From contig JAULJL010000018.1 in assembly GCA_030761205.1 (NCBI GenBank), positions 13,040,501 to 13,104,500 of the forward strand: 64,000 nt of DNA, in the 5' to 3' direction. Origin of the DNA: Fremontodendron californicum. Lineage: Eukaryota > Streptophyta > Magnoliopsida > Malvales > Malvaceae. The position numbers and the translations under genes are program-made. The notes under the pieces were generated by a model. It had not been told where the DNA came from. It saw only the letters and a program-made list of their open reading frames with translations, and searched no databases. This document shows, in pieces, positions 31,835 to 44,412 of this stretch (its first letter is position 1; each line of letters opens with the position of its first letter).

Positions 31835-33923
31835 TGATAACTCGTATAATTATATAGTTTTTAGTTATGTTTTATTATTGTTTTGTGTCAAATACGAGTT
31901 ATTATTGTTTAGTCTAATTGTGTTTATGATCTTTTATATTTTTATGTAATTTGGTGTTTTTCACAAGTTTCTTTGAGTGATTTCAGATTACTAGAATTAA
32001 GGGCAAATCCAGTTCAGTTCCAGTTCCGACACATTTTTCCATATCAGCTATATCTGGAGTTTCACTGAAGCAATAAGGCTGAAACTTGTAGCCGTGCAAA
32101 GCTAAGAGGCATATCTATCTTTTTCATGTTTTATACTTCTTGAAACGGAGTCGTTTTCCCTAGCGAAATCGACCATCAAGTTGGCTGATGTGCAATGACG
32201 TCTGTGCTGACCGGTTTTCGTATTTTGCCCATATCTGCTTATCCACATCAGCAAATGAGCTGATTCCAATGGCTATGGATCCGTAACTGATACGGGAACC
32301 TTTGTCTAGAAGACCATATGATCAGATCAGGCCTCTAATATTGACGAAATCGACCATCAAGTTGGCTGATGTGCAATGACGTCTGTGCTGACATGTTTTC
32401 GTATTTTGCCCATATCTGATTATCCACATCAGCAAATGAGCTGATTCCAACGGCTATGGATCCGTAACTGATAGGGGAACATTTTTCTAGAAGACCATGT
32501 GATCAGATCAGGCCTCCAACATTGACGAAATCGACCATCAAGTTGGCTGATCAAAATTGTCATACAATATGACGAAAATTGTTAGAAAAATTCACCCACC
32601 TATTATACCTACCTTTGAAATTTGTAAAGCTTGTCTCTTGTCATTTAGCCTTCCAAAATGTGTATAAATAGAGGGCCTTGGATGATTGTAGAGGATCATA
32701 TTGTACATAGGTAGGATATTAGCCATTTTAATAAAATTCTCTAAGTTTTCTTCTTCTTTATTTTCTCTAGTTTTCTTTCTTTTCTCCAGTTTTCTTTTTC
32801 TTTAGAGAGAGCAAGAGGTTGGATAATTAATATTCTTCCTCTTCTTCTTTCTTTCTTTTATTTTCTTCTTAGATTTTCTTTAATTTTATCTTTATGATTA
32901 TAATGCCTATGCTAGGCTAAACTTCTATTTGGTTAAGGGTGATTTCAAAGCCCTAGACATGTTTTATGATTGATTTTCAGATTCTATCTATCATTAATTT
33001 TCTATCAAAGTTGCTTATGTTCTTCTACAAGAATTGTTCATGATGTTGTCTTGATTTGTTTAGGTGTACAACTAGATAGATCTTGATAATTATCTATTGC
33101 TAGTTTAGGAGTCTTGATCCGTGTAATTGTCTTGATTTCCTATTCATAAGTGGCAATTTGTGATTAATGATTATGGTCAAGTTTTCAATAATTGCAAAGT
33201 GGAACATAACCTAAGTTGAACAATCCGAGCTTATGTGTTTGTTGCTTAGATCAACCTATCTTTCTCATCATAAAGCTGCCATTAAATTGAATTTAGAGAG
33301 CTTATTCTAGGTTGTTTAATGGTTAGAGATTAAATAGAGAGCTTGTTCTATTTAACGACAAACTAAGGAAAGATTGGGATAACAGAGCTTGTTGTTATCT
33401 ACGGTTGTTAACTTTGATAGTTGGTTGATATTGACAGATCTGAAATTGATTCTTAATGATGTCTAGTGGTGGAGAATGAAACCTTAACCATATTTTTCAT
33501 ATTTGATTCTTCTTACTTACTTGTTTTCTTACTTTTCTAGTTTGCTTATTTTTAAAAGTATATTTATTTTTATTGGCTGGTTATACCGCCTAATTTGTAT
33601 ATTAACTTTGTTTTACTTTTATTGGCTGGTTATACCGCCTAATTTAGTATATATATTTTTATTGGCTGGTTATACCGCCTAATTTAGTATATATATTTTT
33701 ATTGGCTGGTTATACCGCCTTGCATCTTCTTATTATTATTTACTTTAGTTTAAATCTGGCTTCAAAAACCCATTTTCTTTTATTGTTCTTGAATTTAAGT
33801 TTTAAACTATTAACTTATAAACTAAAACCTAATCCCTGAGGACTCGACCCTTGCTAACTACTATACTTACAATTTATCTTTTTAGTGCAAGGTTAAATAA
33901 GATACACTCTTTTGGGTGCATCA
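31835..33923 (+). repeat. 5' LTR of A2
   Basis: TG...CA, 2089 bp, TATA box at 32663-32670, 181-bp duplication and four 40-bp units as in A1. Confidence 0.93.
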
Positions 33924-34067
33924 AATTTTTGGCGCCGTTGCCGGGGATTGTTTTCTTTAGTCTATTTGTTACTTGGTTTATTCTTATTTTCAGTTCTAAT
34001 TAGTTTTATTTTCTTGTACATACAAGTTTTTCTTATCAAATTTTGAAAAAAAAAAAAAAAAAAAACG

Positions 34068-35006
34068 ATGGAGTTGAGCAATCTAACACTTGAAGAGTTG
34101 GTGGCATACATGAACATGGAGAATCAACAAGCCAATCTCACTTCCCTAGTTCAACAATTTGCCATGGGAGGATGTCAAGGCCATCAAGTGTTCCAAGACC
34201 AACAGTATGATCATTACTCAAACACTTACCATGAGGGATGGTGGGATCATACTACTTATGGCTATTCGGAAAATTACCAAGAAGTAGATCCTTATGCCAA
34301 TTACACTCATCCATCTAGCTTCAATCAATCATGGTCCCAAGAACCAGATCTTTTTCAACCACCACATATGACTCAAAACTCAGGTACTTCTTTAGAAGAT
34401 CTTGTCTATTCTCTTGTTACTGATACATTGCAATTTCAACAGAAAACAAGGGCAAGCATCCAGAGTTTGGAAAAGCAAATGATCCAATTGACTAGTAGTA
34501 TGGTGGGATGGGTAGCACAAAGATCTGAAGAACTCCCTGCCCAAACGATGATTAACCCAAAGGAGAATGCTACGATTGTGACCTTGGGGAATGAGGAACA
34601 AGATGAGGATGAGACAAAATTAGAGATGGATTCTATTCTTGAGGATAATGAAGCCACAAATCCAAATAAGAGTATTTCGACACCTGAGGTAACGTTTAAG
34701 GTTCCAGTTTTTACTAATGTTTCTTCTCCACCTTTTCCTAGTAGATTTGCAAAGTTCATGGAGGAAGAACATGAACAACACATGCCAGAAACCTTAAACA
34801 ACTTGTTTGTGGATGCCATTCAACAAGTATCAAAATATGCTCCATTCCTCGATGAGATATGCACCACAAAGGATGATGGAATAATACTTGTAATGGAGAA
34901 TGCATCCACTGTTGTGCAAAGAAAGCTTCCTCTCAAACGCATTAATTTGGAAAATTTCATGTATGAGCCTGACAAGCCTAAAAAGCCAAGAAGGGGTGTT
35001 GGTTAG
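34068..35006 (+). CDS. Athila-type Gag C-terminal/linker ORF of A2 (intact form)
   Basis: 312 codons after a poly-A stretch. It has a Gln/Tyr-rich N-terminal part, LEDLVYSLVTDTLQFQQ, a coiled LEKQM segment, a long acidic stretch, PPFPSRFAKF, YAPFLDEICTTKDD and a basic KPRRGVG end. The order matches the post-knuckle Gag to pre-protease region of Athila elements. Capsid, zinc knuckle and protease domains are absent. It is the longest version of this ORF here and lacks the premature stop of A1. Its role is unknown; conservation in two young insertions suggests it may matter for trans-mobilisation. Confidence 0.75.
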   Translation: MELSNLTLEELVAYMNMENQQANLTSLVQQFAMGGCQGHQVFQDQQYDHYSNTYHEGWWDHTTYGYSENYQEVDPYANYTHPSSFNQSWSQEPDLFQPPHMTQNSGTSLEDLVYSLVTDTLQFQQKTRASIQSLEKQMIQLTSSMVGWVAQRSEELPAQTMINPKENATIVTLGNEEQDEDETKLEMDSILEDNEATNPNKSISTPEVTFKVPVFTNVSSPPFPSRFAKFMEEEHEQHMPETLNNLFVDAIQQVSKYAPFLDEICTTKDDGIILVMENASTVVQRKLPLKRINLENFMYEPDKPKKPRRGVG

Positions 35007-36866
35007 GTTCAAAACATTAACTCAAGTGTTAATTGGGAAGGCAACCCAATTAAAGAAGAAATTGCCAACCTTCCATATTCAGATTTGCTTTCTCTTTCTC
35101 TTTCTTTTCCTTTTTCTTTTCTTTTATTATTTTTATTTTTATTTTTATTTTTATTGTTTTTATTTTTATTTTTTATGTTTACTTGTTAATTTTTGTTTAG
35201 TATTTTAGGATTATTTAGGTTGCATGAGTTTGTTTTGTTTTGAGTCTTAGTTGTTCCTATTCTTATGTTATTAGTTATTTTCTCTTACGCATGATTCTTT
35301 CATTTGGGTTAATAGACTTACATTGAGGACAATGTAAGAATTAAGTGTGGGGGGAATGATTTAGGATATCTTTTATATTTGTCTACTATTTTTTTTTTAT
35401 GAGTCTTTATTATTATTTTTAGTGTGTTTTAGTTCCTTTTTAATACAATGATGAGATATGAATTGCATAAGTCTAAAACAGATTTATTAGTGAGAAGATT
35501 TTCATGAGAATTGAGCTTGATGTCAACCTTTTTTATGAGCCAATGTTAATATGATATGTTGATTGAGAAAGAAGCATGTTTAGACTTAAAACTGACTTGT
35601 ATAATCATCATTGTGAGTTTTTGAGCCTAAAATGATTGATGCATTATACAAATCAATCTAATTTCTTTCTTGAGTGCTCTTATGATTACATGATTCTCTA
35701 GAACTTGCTTTAAACCGTTTGAGACTATATTGATACATGTGACAACATGAATATGATAGAGGCATTAGGATTATAACCAGAGCCAAACAACCATCCCTTA
35801 TTGATGTTCCAAGAGAACACACCCTTAGTGAACCAATTTGAGCCTACATTGAATAAGCTATCTCTTTGGTAACCATAACTTGTCCCTAACCTAAATATAC
35901 TTATATCTTTACCTTTGTTCCAAAGATGAATTAGCATGATTTGAGACAAGTTGCAAAGACAAGGGATATTTTTTGGTTAGAAACAAGAAATAAGTGTGGG
36001 GGGAAAAGAAAAGAAAAGTCAAGAAAAAAAATATATATATGAATCATCTCTTGAATTTGTGGAAAAAGAAAAAGATGTTACAAAGTTGTTTAGAATGAAG
36101 AAAAGGCCCAACATGAATATCCGGCCTAGGTGACTATGTACTTGTAAAGAGTTTTGAGAAGTTTCTTTGTATAATTGTTTTATGTCTCTAAACTTTATGA
36201 ACTCTTTGGAACCTTTGTGATATCTTTATCCTTTTGTTCTTCAACCACATTACAAACCCCTTGGCCCCATTACAACCTTGATTAAAGACCTCTTGATTTA
36301 TGAAGTTGCATGATCTTTTAGTGGAGAATAGGTGGACAAGCAAGCATATGGTAAAAGTGTTTTCATGAGATTGATTGAGTGTAAACACGTTACCACTACT
36401 TTAAAGAGTGAAAATCATGAGAGTATCCCATATGAGTAGTTGAGATTAAGTTCGAATGTGCACTATTTTGATTGAAATATGTTATGTTAATATTGGCTTA
36501 ACTCAAACAATTTACATTCAAGCATGATTTTTTGTGAAATTTTTTAAGCTATTGATTAGTTTATAAGACTTGTTCAAATATTGTCTCTAATTTGTATTGA
36601 AAGGATTAGGAGTAAATATTTTTAGTATATGTAGTTTATTTATATGAAGTTTATTTATATTTTAATTTTTCAATGTTTGTGGGTATCGTTCTAGTAAACC
36701 CTCACGAGACTAAACTCGTCCACTAGGGACACCTAGGGGTTTAAAGGCTTGTGTCACATGCTAAGTGCCACCGTGATTTCCTACGAAAGTGGATTAGATT
36801 AGATTTTCTTATTTTATTTTTATTGAGTCGTTGCTAGGGACTAGCAACAATCTAAGTGTGGGGGTG
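35007..36866 (+). other. Non-coding 3' internal region and polypurine tract of A2
   Basis: No gene. It shows the uninterrupted spacer to compare with A1. AAGTGTGGGG tracts occur near 35343, 35993 and 36854, the last being the polypurine tract. Confidence 0.75.
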
Positions 36867-38955
36867 TGATAACTCGTATAATTATATAGTTTTTAGTTAT
36901 GTTTTATTATTGTTTTGTGTCAAATACGAGTTATTATTGTTTAGTCTAATTGTGTTTATGATCTTTTATATTTTTATGTAATTTGGTGTTTTTCACAAGT
37001 TTCTTTGAGTGATTTCAGATTACTAGAATTAAGGGCAAATCCAGTTCAGTTCCAGTTCCGACACATTTTTCCATATCAGCTATATCTGGAGTTTCACTGA
37101 AGCAATAAGGCTGAAATTTGTAGCCGTGCAAAGCTAAGAGGCATATCTATCTTTTTCATGTTTTATACTTCTTGAAACGGAGTCGTTGTCCCTAGCGAAA
37201 TCGACCATCAAGTTGGCTGATGTGCAATGACGTCTGTGCTGACCGGTTTTCGTATTTTGCCCATATCTGCTTATCCACATCAGCAAATGAGCTGATTCCA
37301 ATGGCTATGGATCCGTAACGGATACGGGAACCTTTGTCTAGAAGACCATATGATCAGATCAGGCCTCTAATATTGACGAAATCGACCATCAAGTTGGCTG
37401 ATGTGCAATGACGTCTGTGCTGACATGTTTTCGTATTTTGCCCATATCTGATTATCCACATCAGAAAATGAGCTGATTCCAACGGCTATGGATCCGTAAC
37501 TGATAGGGGAACCTTTTTCTAGAAGACCATGTGATCAGATCAGGCCTCCAACATTGACGAAATCGACCATCAAGTTGGCTGATCAAAATTGTCATACAAT
37601 ATGACGAAAATTGTTAGAAAAATTCACCCACCTATTATACCTACCTTTGAAATTTGTAAAGCTTGTCTCTTGTCATTTAGCCTTCCAAAATGTGTATAAA
37701 TAGAGGGCCTTGGATGATTGTAGAGGATCATATTGTACATAGGTAGGATATTAGCCATTTTAATAAAATTCTCTAAGTTTTCTTCTTCTTTATTTTCTCT
37801 AGTTTTCTTTCTTTTCTCTAGTTTTCTTTTTCTTTAGAGAGAGCAAGAGGTTGGATAATTAATATTCTTCCTCTTCTTCTTTCTTTCTTTTATTTTCTTC
37901 TTAGATTTTCTTTAATTTTATCTTTATGATTATAATGCCTATGCTAGGCTAAACTTCTATTTGGTTAAGGGTGATTTCAAAGCCCTAGACATGTTTTATG
38001 ATTGATTTTCAGATTCTATCTATCATTAATTTTCTATCAAAGTTGCTTATGTTCTTCTACAAGAATTGTTCATGATGTTGTCTTGATTTGTTTAGGTGTA
38101 CAACTAGATAGATCTTGATAATTATCTATTGCTAGTTTAGGAGTCTTGATCCGTGTAATTGTCTTGATTTCCTATTCATAAGTGGCAATTTGTGATTAAT
38201 GATTATGGTCAAGTTTTCAATAATTGCAAAGTGGAACATAACCTAAGTTGAACAATCCGAGCTTATGTGTTTGTTGCTTAGATCAACCTATCTTTCTCAT
38301 CATAAAGCTGCCATTAAATTGAATTTAGAGAGCTTATTCTAGGTTGTTTAATGGTTAGAAATTAAATAGAGAGCTTGTTCTATTTAACGACAAACTAAGG
38401 AAAGATTGGGATAACAGAGCTTGTTGTTATCTACGGTTGTTAACTTTGATAGTTGGTTGATATTGATAGATCTGAAATTGATTCTTAATGATGTCTAGTG
38501 GTGGAGAATGAAACCTTAACCATATTTTTCATATTTGATTCTTCTTACTTACTTGTTTTCTTACTTTTCTAGTTTGCTTATTTTTAAAAGTATATTTATT
38601 TTTATTGGCTGGTTATACCGCCTAATTTGTATATTAACTTTGTTTTACTTTTATTGGCTGGTTATACCGCCTAATTTAGTATATATATTTTTATTGGCTG
38701 GTTATACCGCCTAATTTAGTATATATATTTTTATTGGCTGGTTATACCGCCTTGCATCTTCTTCTTATTATTTACTTTAGTTTAAATCTGGCTTCAAAAA
38801 CCCATTTTCTTTTATTGTTCTTGAATTTAAGTTTTAAACTATTAACTTATAAACTAAAACCCAATCCCTGAGGACTCGACCCTTGCTAACTACTATACTT
38901 ACAATTTATCTTTTTAGTGCAAGGTTAAATAAGATACACTCTTTTGGGTGCATCA
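36867..38955 (+). repeat. 3' LTR of A2
   Basis: 2089 bp with the same internal repeats and TATA box at 37695-37702. It ends GGGTGCATCA before GCACC. Confidence 0.93.
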
Positions 38956-40620
38956 GCACCACATCATTGGAAGAACAAGTTGCACTTCTGGCAAAATCTG
39001 TTGAAATCCTTTCAGCAAGTATCAAAGAGAAGGATAACCAGATCGCTTCCATGATGGACAAGATCGCCGGTCTCACTGGAAAAAGGAACGAAGCTTCAAA
39101 CCAGAATTGGCAATCAATCTTTCAAGATGATGGTGAGAACTCTGGCAAGGAAGTTGCTAAGGATTCTGAAGAAAAGATCAATGAACTCGTCACTACCAGT
39201 CAGCTCAAGGATCTTATCAAAGAGGCTATCAAAGATCAAGTTGAAAGCATCACTCAACCTTCATATACATATGCAAAACCATATTCTCAAAGGATCGATC
39301 ACCTGAGGATGCCTGGGAACTATCAACCCCCAAAGTTTCAGCAGTTCGATGGAAAAGGAAATCCACGCCAACATGTTGCACATTTCGTGGAAACTTGCAA
39401 TAATGCTGGTACCTATGGGGATCTCATGGTGAAGCAGTTCGTTCGCTCCTTAAAAAGCAACGCCTTTGATTGGTATACTGATCTTGAGCCTGGGACGATT
39501 GACAGCTGGGAACAACTTGAGCGTGAATTCCTTAATCGATTCTACAGCACTCGTCGCTTAGTCAGCATGATCGAACTCACAAGCTCACGTCAATGGAAGG
39601 ATGAGCCAGTCATTGATTACATTCACAGATGGAGAAATCTGAGCCTTAACTGCAAAGAAAGACTGTCTGAGTCTTCTGCCCTTGACATGTACATCCAAGG
39701 CATGAATTGAGGCTTGCGTTACATTCTTCAAGGCATCAAGCCTAAGACCTTTGAAGAATTAGCCACTCGTGCTCATGATATGGAGTTGAGTATGACAGCT
39801 GCTGGAAATCAAGAACCTCCGGTGCAAGAGCCAAAGAAAGCCAAGGAAAAACAAGATACCCGCAAAGGGGGCAAAACCTTTACCAACAAGGGAGAAAGCA
39901 AACAGTCCATGGCCGTGACTACCAAGCCTCTTAAGATATCTCCCAAGTCAAAACAATCTCAAGAGACGAAATTTTTTCCTATCCAAGACAAAGGTAAAGG
40001 CAAGATCACTTTGAAGGAGAGGCAAGAAAAGAAGTATCCTTTTCCTGATTCTGATGTTTCAAGCATTCTTGAAGAACTTTTAAAGACTAAGCTGATTCAG
40101 TTGTCAGAAATGAAGCGACCTGAAGAAGCTGATAAAGTAGAAGACTCCAATTATTGCAAGTACCATCGCTTGATTAGCCATCCTCTAGAGAAGTGCTTTA
40201 TTTTGAAGGATAGAATTATGCGACTCTATGAAGAAGGGAAAATCGAGTTTGAAGAAGAAACGATGTCGTCAAATTTGGCATCAGTCAATACGGTTTCTCA
40301 ATCCAATTTGCTGGATATAACCATAAAATTTGGCTCTTTTGATCCTATCATACTGGCTCCAAGTACAAGTACGATAGTGGATCTTCAGGGAAGTGGGGGC
40401 AACTATTTGCTTCAAAGACAAAATCAAGATCACGATGGTTGGACTCTAGTCACACGCCGAAAAAACAAAAAGAAGAATCTTCCAAAAGTTGTGAAAGTGC
40501 CTACAAGAACTAAGATGGTCAAACAACCATCTAAATTTCCAAAGCCTAATGTGCCTCAAGAAGCAAAAATGCCATCTCGGAGTAAAAATTCAGTAGGGAG
40601 GAAGTCAAGGAATCACTTTA
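38956..40620 (+). pseudogene. gag: Element C Gag, main part (nonsense and frameshift)
   Basis: Continues the Gag of 31460-31834. It has a coiled segment (LEEQVALLAKSVEIL), then the Ty3/gypsy capsid-like gag domain with FDGKGNPRQHVAHFVETC, NAFDWYTDLEPGTIDSWEQL and EREFLNRF (about 39340-39545). At 39708-39710 TGA interrupts the frame where a Trp codon would fit. The frame is then open, Lys-rich, until a 5-bp deletion (AAGGAATCAC against AAGGAGGCAAATCAC in unit 1) near 40609-40613 shifts it. It is therefore dead in unit 2. Confidence 0.85.
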
Positions 40621-40629
40621 AACGAATTC

Positions 40630-41847
40630 ATGCCAATTCAGCTTAGAAATGAAGATTTGGTTTTCATGACTTGTTACCATAACGGTGGCAGTGAAGATAA
40701 TGAAAACAACACAGACTCAGTAGCATTTGAAGTTGATGAGCATTCTTGTGCTACGAAAATTAACTTTTCTGATGAGGATCTATTGCTAGGATCAACCCCT
40801 CATAATCGGCCGTTGTTCGTCGTAGGATATACTCGGGAACAGAAGATCAATAGAATCTTGATCGATGATGGTTCTGCTGTCAACATACTCCCGTTGATGA
40901 CAATGAAAGAATTGGGAGTTCCTTTGGATGAATTGATGCAAAGCCGCTTGATGATCCAAGGATTCAACCAAGGGGGACAAAGAGCTCTTGGAAAACTTAG
41001 ACTTCAACTTTTCATTGGAGATATGGAGTCAAGTCCACTTTTCCATGTAATCGATGCCAAAACGACGTACAACATGTTGTTAGGACGACCGTGGATACAT
41101 CAAAATGGTGTAGTCTCCTCAACTCTGCACCAATGTCTCAAGTATTGCAGAAACGGTCAAGTCAAGACGATCCTTGCAGACGCTAAGCCATTTACTATAG
41201 CAGAAGCACATTTCGCAGATGCAAAGTTTTATCTAAAAGATGCATTTATCGAAGAAGTAATGCCCAACCCGATGCAAGAATTAAAGCAAAAGGGAAAGAA
41301 TTTGGCTTCTTCCACAGTTGGAGAAGATGAACTTGCTCAAGGTTTAAAAGATCTGACTCTTCCCCTCACTAACTTGGAAGAATCAAGAGGCCTTATACCT
41401 CCACTGCAAGGATTTGTTAGGCCAATAGAAGAACCTCTTTGTGAACATCAAGATCTTCCTACTCATCGAGCTAAAGATTTTGATCCTAACGCTTATAGGT
41501 TGCTTGTCAAAGCTGGGTATAAACAAGAGGATGTTGCAAAATTGGCTCACGAGACAAAAGAGCCTAGCAAAGAAAAGCCGCAAAGTTCATTCAAGATCCG
41601 ACAGGTCTGGCAAAAGAAGATTGATCACATTGGAACTTCTAGAGAGGGGCTTGGATATTCTCCATTAAAATTGAAGATTCATAAACAAACTTCGAGATAC
41701 ATAAATGTGGAGGAAGTTCCCGAGGAGCCAGAAGATGCAGTGAAGTCACCAGGACTTTCAGTATTTGATCGCTTGGGAGCACGCTCAACACGATGTTCAG
41801 TGTTTGATCGTTTGAGCATTCAATCATCACGAAGGTCAGTTTACTAA
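40630..41847 (+). pseudogene. Element C aspartic protease region (unit 2)
   Basis: Open for 405 codons after the frameshift. Contains the active-site motif ILIDDGSAVNILP (about 40857-40897) and YNMLLGRPWIH, then a long Ty3-type linker ending ..RRSVY. The TAA at 41845-41847 falls on the junction with P450 intron DNA. Reverse transcriptase, RNase H and integrase are missing. Nearly identical to unit 1 18725-19934. Confidence 0.85.
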
Positions 41848-43797
41848 AGAAAAAATAAGTTTCCTATTGCCACCAAAAGCATTTAATTTTCATTGGTTTA
41901 ATTAGTATAAAAAATGGCAGATGTGTGTGACGGATCTTGACATTTGATTTTGGAGGGGCCAAATTAATATTATACTTTATATTAGATTTGTTCAAACACA
42001 CACATATATATATATACACGCAAATAATATTAATAAAAAGTAATCAATCTCATAAAATTATGAAATAAAAATGTTACTATGATAGCATTAAACTTTTAAG
42101 AATAGAAAAACTTTCAAATTAATAGTAAAAGAAAAAAACCATATACATTCATCTAATATTGTACTCATTTCACACATATAGTATATAAGTTTTCAAAATT
42201 CTATTATAATTCATAAAAGTTTTAGTACTTTTCATTTAAGTTCTTAGATAAATAGATAAAAAGTGAGTGTGTGAAATGAATGAATGAGATGAGTGCATGT
42301 AGCATTATTTATAGTAAAATTACTAATTACATAGTCTTTCAATGAATTATGAGAACTTTTTTTGGCAATTTAAAATTGAAATAAAAATTAAATAAATCAA
42401 TCGTTAAACAATATATTTTCTATCGACAATAAAAATAAATATAATTTTAAAAGAATGAACTTGAAAATTTGAAATTACAAATTATGATTTTATATTAATG
42501 TTTTATAAAGTGGTTTCCAATTTGAAATATATATATTTTTTAAACAAGATTGCATGACAATATTCGATAGAGATCTAGAGTAAAATTAAAAGTGAAAAAT
42601 TATATGAAGAGGACAAATTATAATTAGCTAAAAAGAAAAAAAAATACTCATTTGTTACTTTAGTTGAACATTTGAAATTTTGTTAAAAGTCGAAATTTTA
42701 ATTTGGTTTTTATTAAGTTCACATAATTATAATTTAAAACTAATAATAAGTCACTTAATTTTAAAGATTTGTAAATAATAATTGATGGGCACAAAAATAA
42801 AAAATAATAATATGATTTTAACTCTTTTTAAATTATAATTATGTATAAAATTAAATTATGAAATAAAATCAATTTAAATTTATTAATATTAATATATATA
42901 AATACTAACAAAAATTTAAAAACATTGAGGGGGCCAAGGGTCATGAGGAGTTGCCTCTGCAGACACGACTCGTTAACCAACCAATAAAACAATAACTGAA
43001 GCTGGGGAAAAAATTGCAATTACATTTTTATATACACAAGTAAAGTCATACTTAATAGTTATATTTGAAAGAAAGTAGAAGGTACAAAAAGACTTAGAAG
43101 ACAACAAGAAACTTAACGTTAGTTGTTTGGCGGAAAATAAATTTTAAAAAAATAAATAAATTTTTTGAAAATATTGATTTTTTTATTATTTGAATAATCG
43201 TGTATAAAATATTTTTTTTTATTTAATTATTCTTTTTAAAAATTTGCATTGATATAAAAAAGATCGATCTCTACACTTGCTTTGCTTAAAGAAGGGATCG
43301 ATCTTTATATGTATGGGATTAATCTTTTTTTTGTTTTGCTTCAAAAAGAGATTGATTTTTTTTCTTTGCTTCAGTTTTGAAAAATATCTTATACTTCAAA
43401 AGCATAAATTATTTTCGAAAAAATAGATCAATTTTTCGTTGGTCAAATTATTTTTTACAAAACAAACATTTTTATGCATGTATTTAATCAGTATTATAAG
43501 TTAACTTCAAAGTTATTTATAAGAAATAGTAATTAACTAATTAATTATGTCTGTTTGTTTTGCTGAAATCTAAAGAATAAATTAATGAACCTTTAGGTTA
43601 AGATTTTAAGACATTAATTTGGGTCTATTAATTAATAAGATATAGTTTTATTGATAATTAGTTAATATATGATTCGTCCGTACACACAGAGAAACTACGG
43701 AATATGAAGGAGTTCATTAGATTTTCATTTTAAACTTTGTATAGTATAGTTATTCATCTTCTTTTTTTTTTTTTTTTTTTCTTTTTCTGTCTAGCAG
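41848..43797 (+). other. 3' part of P450 intron 1, copy 2
   Basis: Same sequence as 19935-21889 and 55163-57126. Exon 1 and the 5' part of the intron are absent upstream, replaced by element C. No gene. Confidence 0.75.
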
Positions 43798-44412
43798 AAC
43801 AAATAGAGATTGCAAGATCAAAAAAACCAGGGGAGTTGCTAACCTGGGAAGACATTCAAAAGATGAAATATTCATGGAATGTAGCCTGTGAAGTGATGAG
43901 ACTTGCTCCTCCACTTCAGGGTGCTTTCAGAGAGGCCATCACTGACTTCACATTTGCTGGTTTCTCCATTCCCAAGGGCTGGAAGGTTACATCTTTTTTC
44001 TTTTTAAAAAACTAAAATAAAATCTAAACTACAATTCCATGTCATTAATCTACAATTTAATTGACTAACAAGTAACAACCTTTCTGATTTTCAATTGATT
44101 CAGTTGCATTGGAACGCGAATTCAACACACAAAATTGCAGAGTGCTTTCCTGAGCCTGGGAAGTTTGATCCTGCAAGATTTGAAGGGAATGGACCAGCTC
44201 CTTATACATTTGTTCCATTTGGAGGAGGGCCAAGAATGTGTCCTGGAAAAGAGTTTGCCCGTCTGGAGATACTCGTGTTCATGCACAATGTAATGAAAAG
44301 GTTTAATTGGGAAAAGCTGATATCTGATGAGAAGATAATAGTGGATCCATTGCCAATGCCAGCAAAAGGACTCCCTGTCCGCCTCCTTCCCCATAAATCA
44401 TCATTATGCTAA
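43798..44412 (+). pseudogene. CYP716A-like P450, copy 2: exons 2-3 only
   Basis: Exon 2 (43798-43985) with EVMR and FREAI; intron 2 43986-44103; exon 3 (44104-44412) with haem loop PFGGGPRMCPG, PLPMPAKGLP and the natural end ..HKSSLC. These two exons are the only undamaged set in the window: Ser385 is TCA and Glu361 is kept. Exon 1, with the membrane anchor and I-helix, is missing because element C is fused to the intron at about 41847. It is a 5'-truncated gene fragment. Confidence 0.9.

Larger units (their letters stand above)
31835..38955 (+). mobile_element. Element A2: full-length non-autonomous Athila-derived LTR retrotransposon without cargo
   Basis: LTRs at 31835-33923 and 36867-38955 are both 2089 bp, with roughly ten base differences seen by eye. 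Primer site for tRNA-Asp at 33930-33947, single linker ORF, polypurine tract AAGTGTGGGGG before the 3' LTR, GCACC duplication. Internal length is 2943 bp, against 5178 bp in A1; the difference is essentially the cargo and a second spacer copy. Confidence 0.93.

Noticed and set aside
34436..34819. Ser/Cys-rich minus-strand ORF, also at 11268-11651, 27808-28167, 48681-49004 and 62015-62338
   Set aside because: It is the antisense shadow of the Gag-linker ORF. Its recurrence follows the element copies, and acidic GAA/GAG-rich codons read as Ser/Phe on the other strand.
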